Assembly (NCBI GenBank): GCA_046726955.1
Contig: JBKPBQ010000435.1
Span: 1-6,559 of the forward strand
Reading direction: 5' to 3'
Length of the DNA stretch: 6,559 nucleotides
From: CAVPGH01 sp046726955
GTDB lineage: Bacteria; Acidobacteriota; Vicinamibacteria; Fen-336
Of the stretch, positions 5,266 to 6,559 are shown piece after piece (positions within the stretch are counted from its first letter, which is position 1; every line of letters begins with the position of its first letter). Position numbers and translations under genes: made by a program. The notes below the pieces were generated by a model that was given only the letters and a program-made list of their open reading frames with translations, ran no database searches and was not told the origin of the DNA.

Positions 5266-6559
5266 ATGCGGAACCAGATCCAGCTCATCACTTACGTCGA
5301 CAGGCTCGCAGGCGGGGGCTTCGCGGAGCTGCGGGCGCTGCTCCAGGGTCCGCTCGCCGGGCTCTTCGGCGGCGTTCACGTTCTTCCCTTCTTCACGCCG
5401 ATCGACGGCGCGGACGCCGGGTTCGACCCCATCGACCACACGACGGTCGATCCCCGCCTCGGCACCTGGGACGACGTCCGCTCCTTGACGGAGACGGCGG
5501 ACGTGATGGCCGACCTCATCGTGAACCACGTCTCCGCGCGATCGCCGCAGTTCCTCGACTTCCTGGCCCGTGGAAACGCCTCGCCCTTCTCCGGCCTCTT
5601 CCTCACGTTCGACAGGGTCTTTCCGACCGGTGCGCGCGAGGCGGACCTGCGTCGTCTCAATCTCCTCCGGCCGGCCCTGCCCTTCACGCTCGTCTCTCTC
5701 GGCACGGGCGAGACGCGCCTCGTCTGGACCACGTTCACGCCGGATCAGATCGACATCGACGTCCACCATCCGGAGGGCCAGGCCTACCTGGAGCGGATCC
5801 TCGAGACCTTCGCGCGAGCGGGCGTCTCGATGGTGCGCCTCGACGCCGCCGGGTTCGCGGTCAAACGGGCGGGGACGAGCTCGTTCAACATCCCCGAGAC
5901 CTTCGATTTCATCGCCGGGCTGACGGCGCGGGCGCGCGGGCTCGGCATCGAGGTCCTCGTCGAGAACCACTCGCACTACGAGAAGCAGATCGAGGTCGCC
6001 CGCCGGGTGGACCGGGTGTACGACTTCGCCCTGCCCCCGCTCGTGCTCCACGCCCTCTACCGCGCGGACGCGCGTCCACTCCGAGCGTGGCTGCGGATCA
6101 GCCCGCGCAACGCGATCACCGTCCTCGACACGCACGACGGCATCGGCGTGCACGACGCGGGCGGGGACGAGGCGGCAGGCCGTCCCGGCCTGCTTCCCGA
6201 GGACGCGATCCGCGGGATCGCCGAGGAGATCCACCGGCGGAGCCGCGGCGAGAGCCTGAAGGCCTCGGGCGCGGCCGCGAGCAACGTGGACGTGCACGGA
6301 GTGAACTGCACGTACTACGACGCGCTCGGCGCGGACGATCGCGACTACCTCATCGCGCGGGCGCTGCAGCTCTTCGCCCCCGGCGTGCCGCAGGTCTACT
6401 ACGTCGGCCTCCTCGCGGGGAGGAACGACATGGAGCTCCTCGCCCGCACCGGCGTCGGGCGCGACATCAACCGGCACTACTACACGGCGGGAGAGATCGA
6501 GGCGGCCCTCGCCCGCCCGGTCGTGCAGCAGCTCTTCCGGCTCATCCGCCTCCGGAATT
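5266..6559 (+). CDS. GH13 subfamily 18 glycoside phosphorylase (sucrose phosphorylase family), 3' end missing
   Basis: The ATG at 5266 opens a frame to the window edge (431 residues). The start is supported by the family-typical opening RNQIQLITYVDRL. No signal peptide, so the enzyme is cytoplasmic. The family enzyme transfers glucose from an alpha-glucoside to phosphate, giving glucose 1-phosphate. Landmarks: PFFTPIDGADAGFDP (41-55), NH at 87-88, nucleophile Asp193 in RLDAAG, acid/base Glu233 in LVENH, HD at 290-291 with transition-state Asp291, and GRDINRHYY (398-406). From memory these correspond to Asp192, Glu232 and Asp290 of the Bifidobacterium adolescentis sucrose phosphorylase (about 504 residues), so roughly 70 C-terminal residues are missing here. 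Acceptor-site positions differ: Asn132, Leu133 and Leu134 in loop A (Arg135 kept), Phe197, Asn234, and His344-Gly345 in loop B (Asp342 kept). Sucrose, sucrose 6F-phosphate, glucosylglycerol and glucosylglycerate are all possible substrates. Subfamily is secure; specificity is not. Confidence 0.96.
   Translation, partial: MRNQIQLITYVDRLAGGGFAELRALLQGPLAGLFGGVHVLPFFTPIDGADAGFDPIDHTTVDPRLGTWDDVRSLTETADVMADLIVNHVSARSPQFLDFLARGNASPFSGLFLTFDRVFPTGAREADLRRLNLLRPALPFTLVSLGTGETRLVWTTFTPDQIDIDVHHPEGQAYLERILETFARAGVSMVRLDAAGFAVKRAGTSSFNIPETFDFIAGLTARARGLGIEVLVENHSHYEKQIEVARRVDRVYDFALPPLVLHALYRADARPLRAWLRISPRNAITVLDTHDGIGVHDAGGDEAAGRPGLLPEDAIRGIAEEIHRRSRGESLKASGAAASNVDVHGVNCTYYDALGADDRDYLIARALQLFAPGVPQVYYVGLLAGRNDMELLARTGVGRDINRHYYTAGEIEAALARPVVQQLFRLIRLRN

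Noticed and set aside
5194..6477. Open frame of 427 codons on the minus strand, antisense to the phosphorylase
   Set aside because: Same compositional shadow; the plus strand encodes an unmistakable GH13_18 enzyme across the whole stretch.

Overview
The window is chromosomal-looking bacterial DNA, very rich in G+C (by eye around 70%, with G or C at most third codon positions). The gene content would fit an Acidobacteriota-like or similar environmental bacterium: a TPR protein next to an exported CRTAC1/ASPIC-UnbV propeller protein, and carbohydrate enzymes. This placement is a guess from gene content, because no rRNA or taxonomic marker is present. I see no tRNA, insertion sequence, integrase, CRISPR array or phage gene.

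Layout. (1) Positions 2-697, +: the 3' end of a TPR-repeat protein whose start lies outside the window. (2) Positions 702-2423, +: an exported seven-loop FG-GAP/VCBS propeller protein with a C-terminal ASPIC/UnbV domain, 4 nt downstream of gene 1 and probably co-transcribed with it. (3) Positions 2424-2502: a short gap between convergent genes, holding nested inverted repeats that could end transcription from both sides. (4) Positions 2503-5160, -: an 885-residue secreted glycoside hydrolase of the glycogen-debranching (amylo-alpha-1,6-glucosidase-like, alpha/alpha-toroid) type. (5) Positions 5161-5265: a 105-nt divergent intergenic region with weak candidate promoters on both strands and a compound inverted repeat at the hydrolase start codon. 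(6) Positions 5266-6559, +: a GH13 subfamily 18 (sucrose phosphorylase type) enzyme, cut off by the window end.

How the genes may work together. The two carbohydrate genes are divergent and share one small control region. A simple reading is that the secreted hydrolase handles an alpha-glucoside or alpha-glucan outside the cytoplasm, and the cytoplasmic phosphorylase turns a disaccharide-type alpha-glucoside into glucose 1-phosphate; a shared substrate is not shown by the sequence. The TPR/CRTAC1 pair converges on this block and looks like a separate unit of unknown role.

The point most worth following is the phosphorylase. Its catalytic machinery matches classical sucrose phosphorylase residue for residue, but several acceptor-site positions differ, so its true substrate is probably not plain sucrose or is at least uncertain. 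I did not find evidence of a wholly new multi-gene system.
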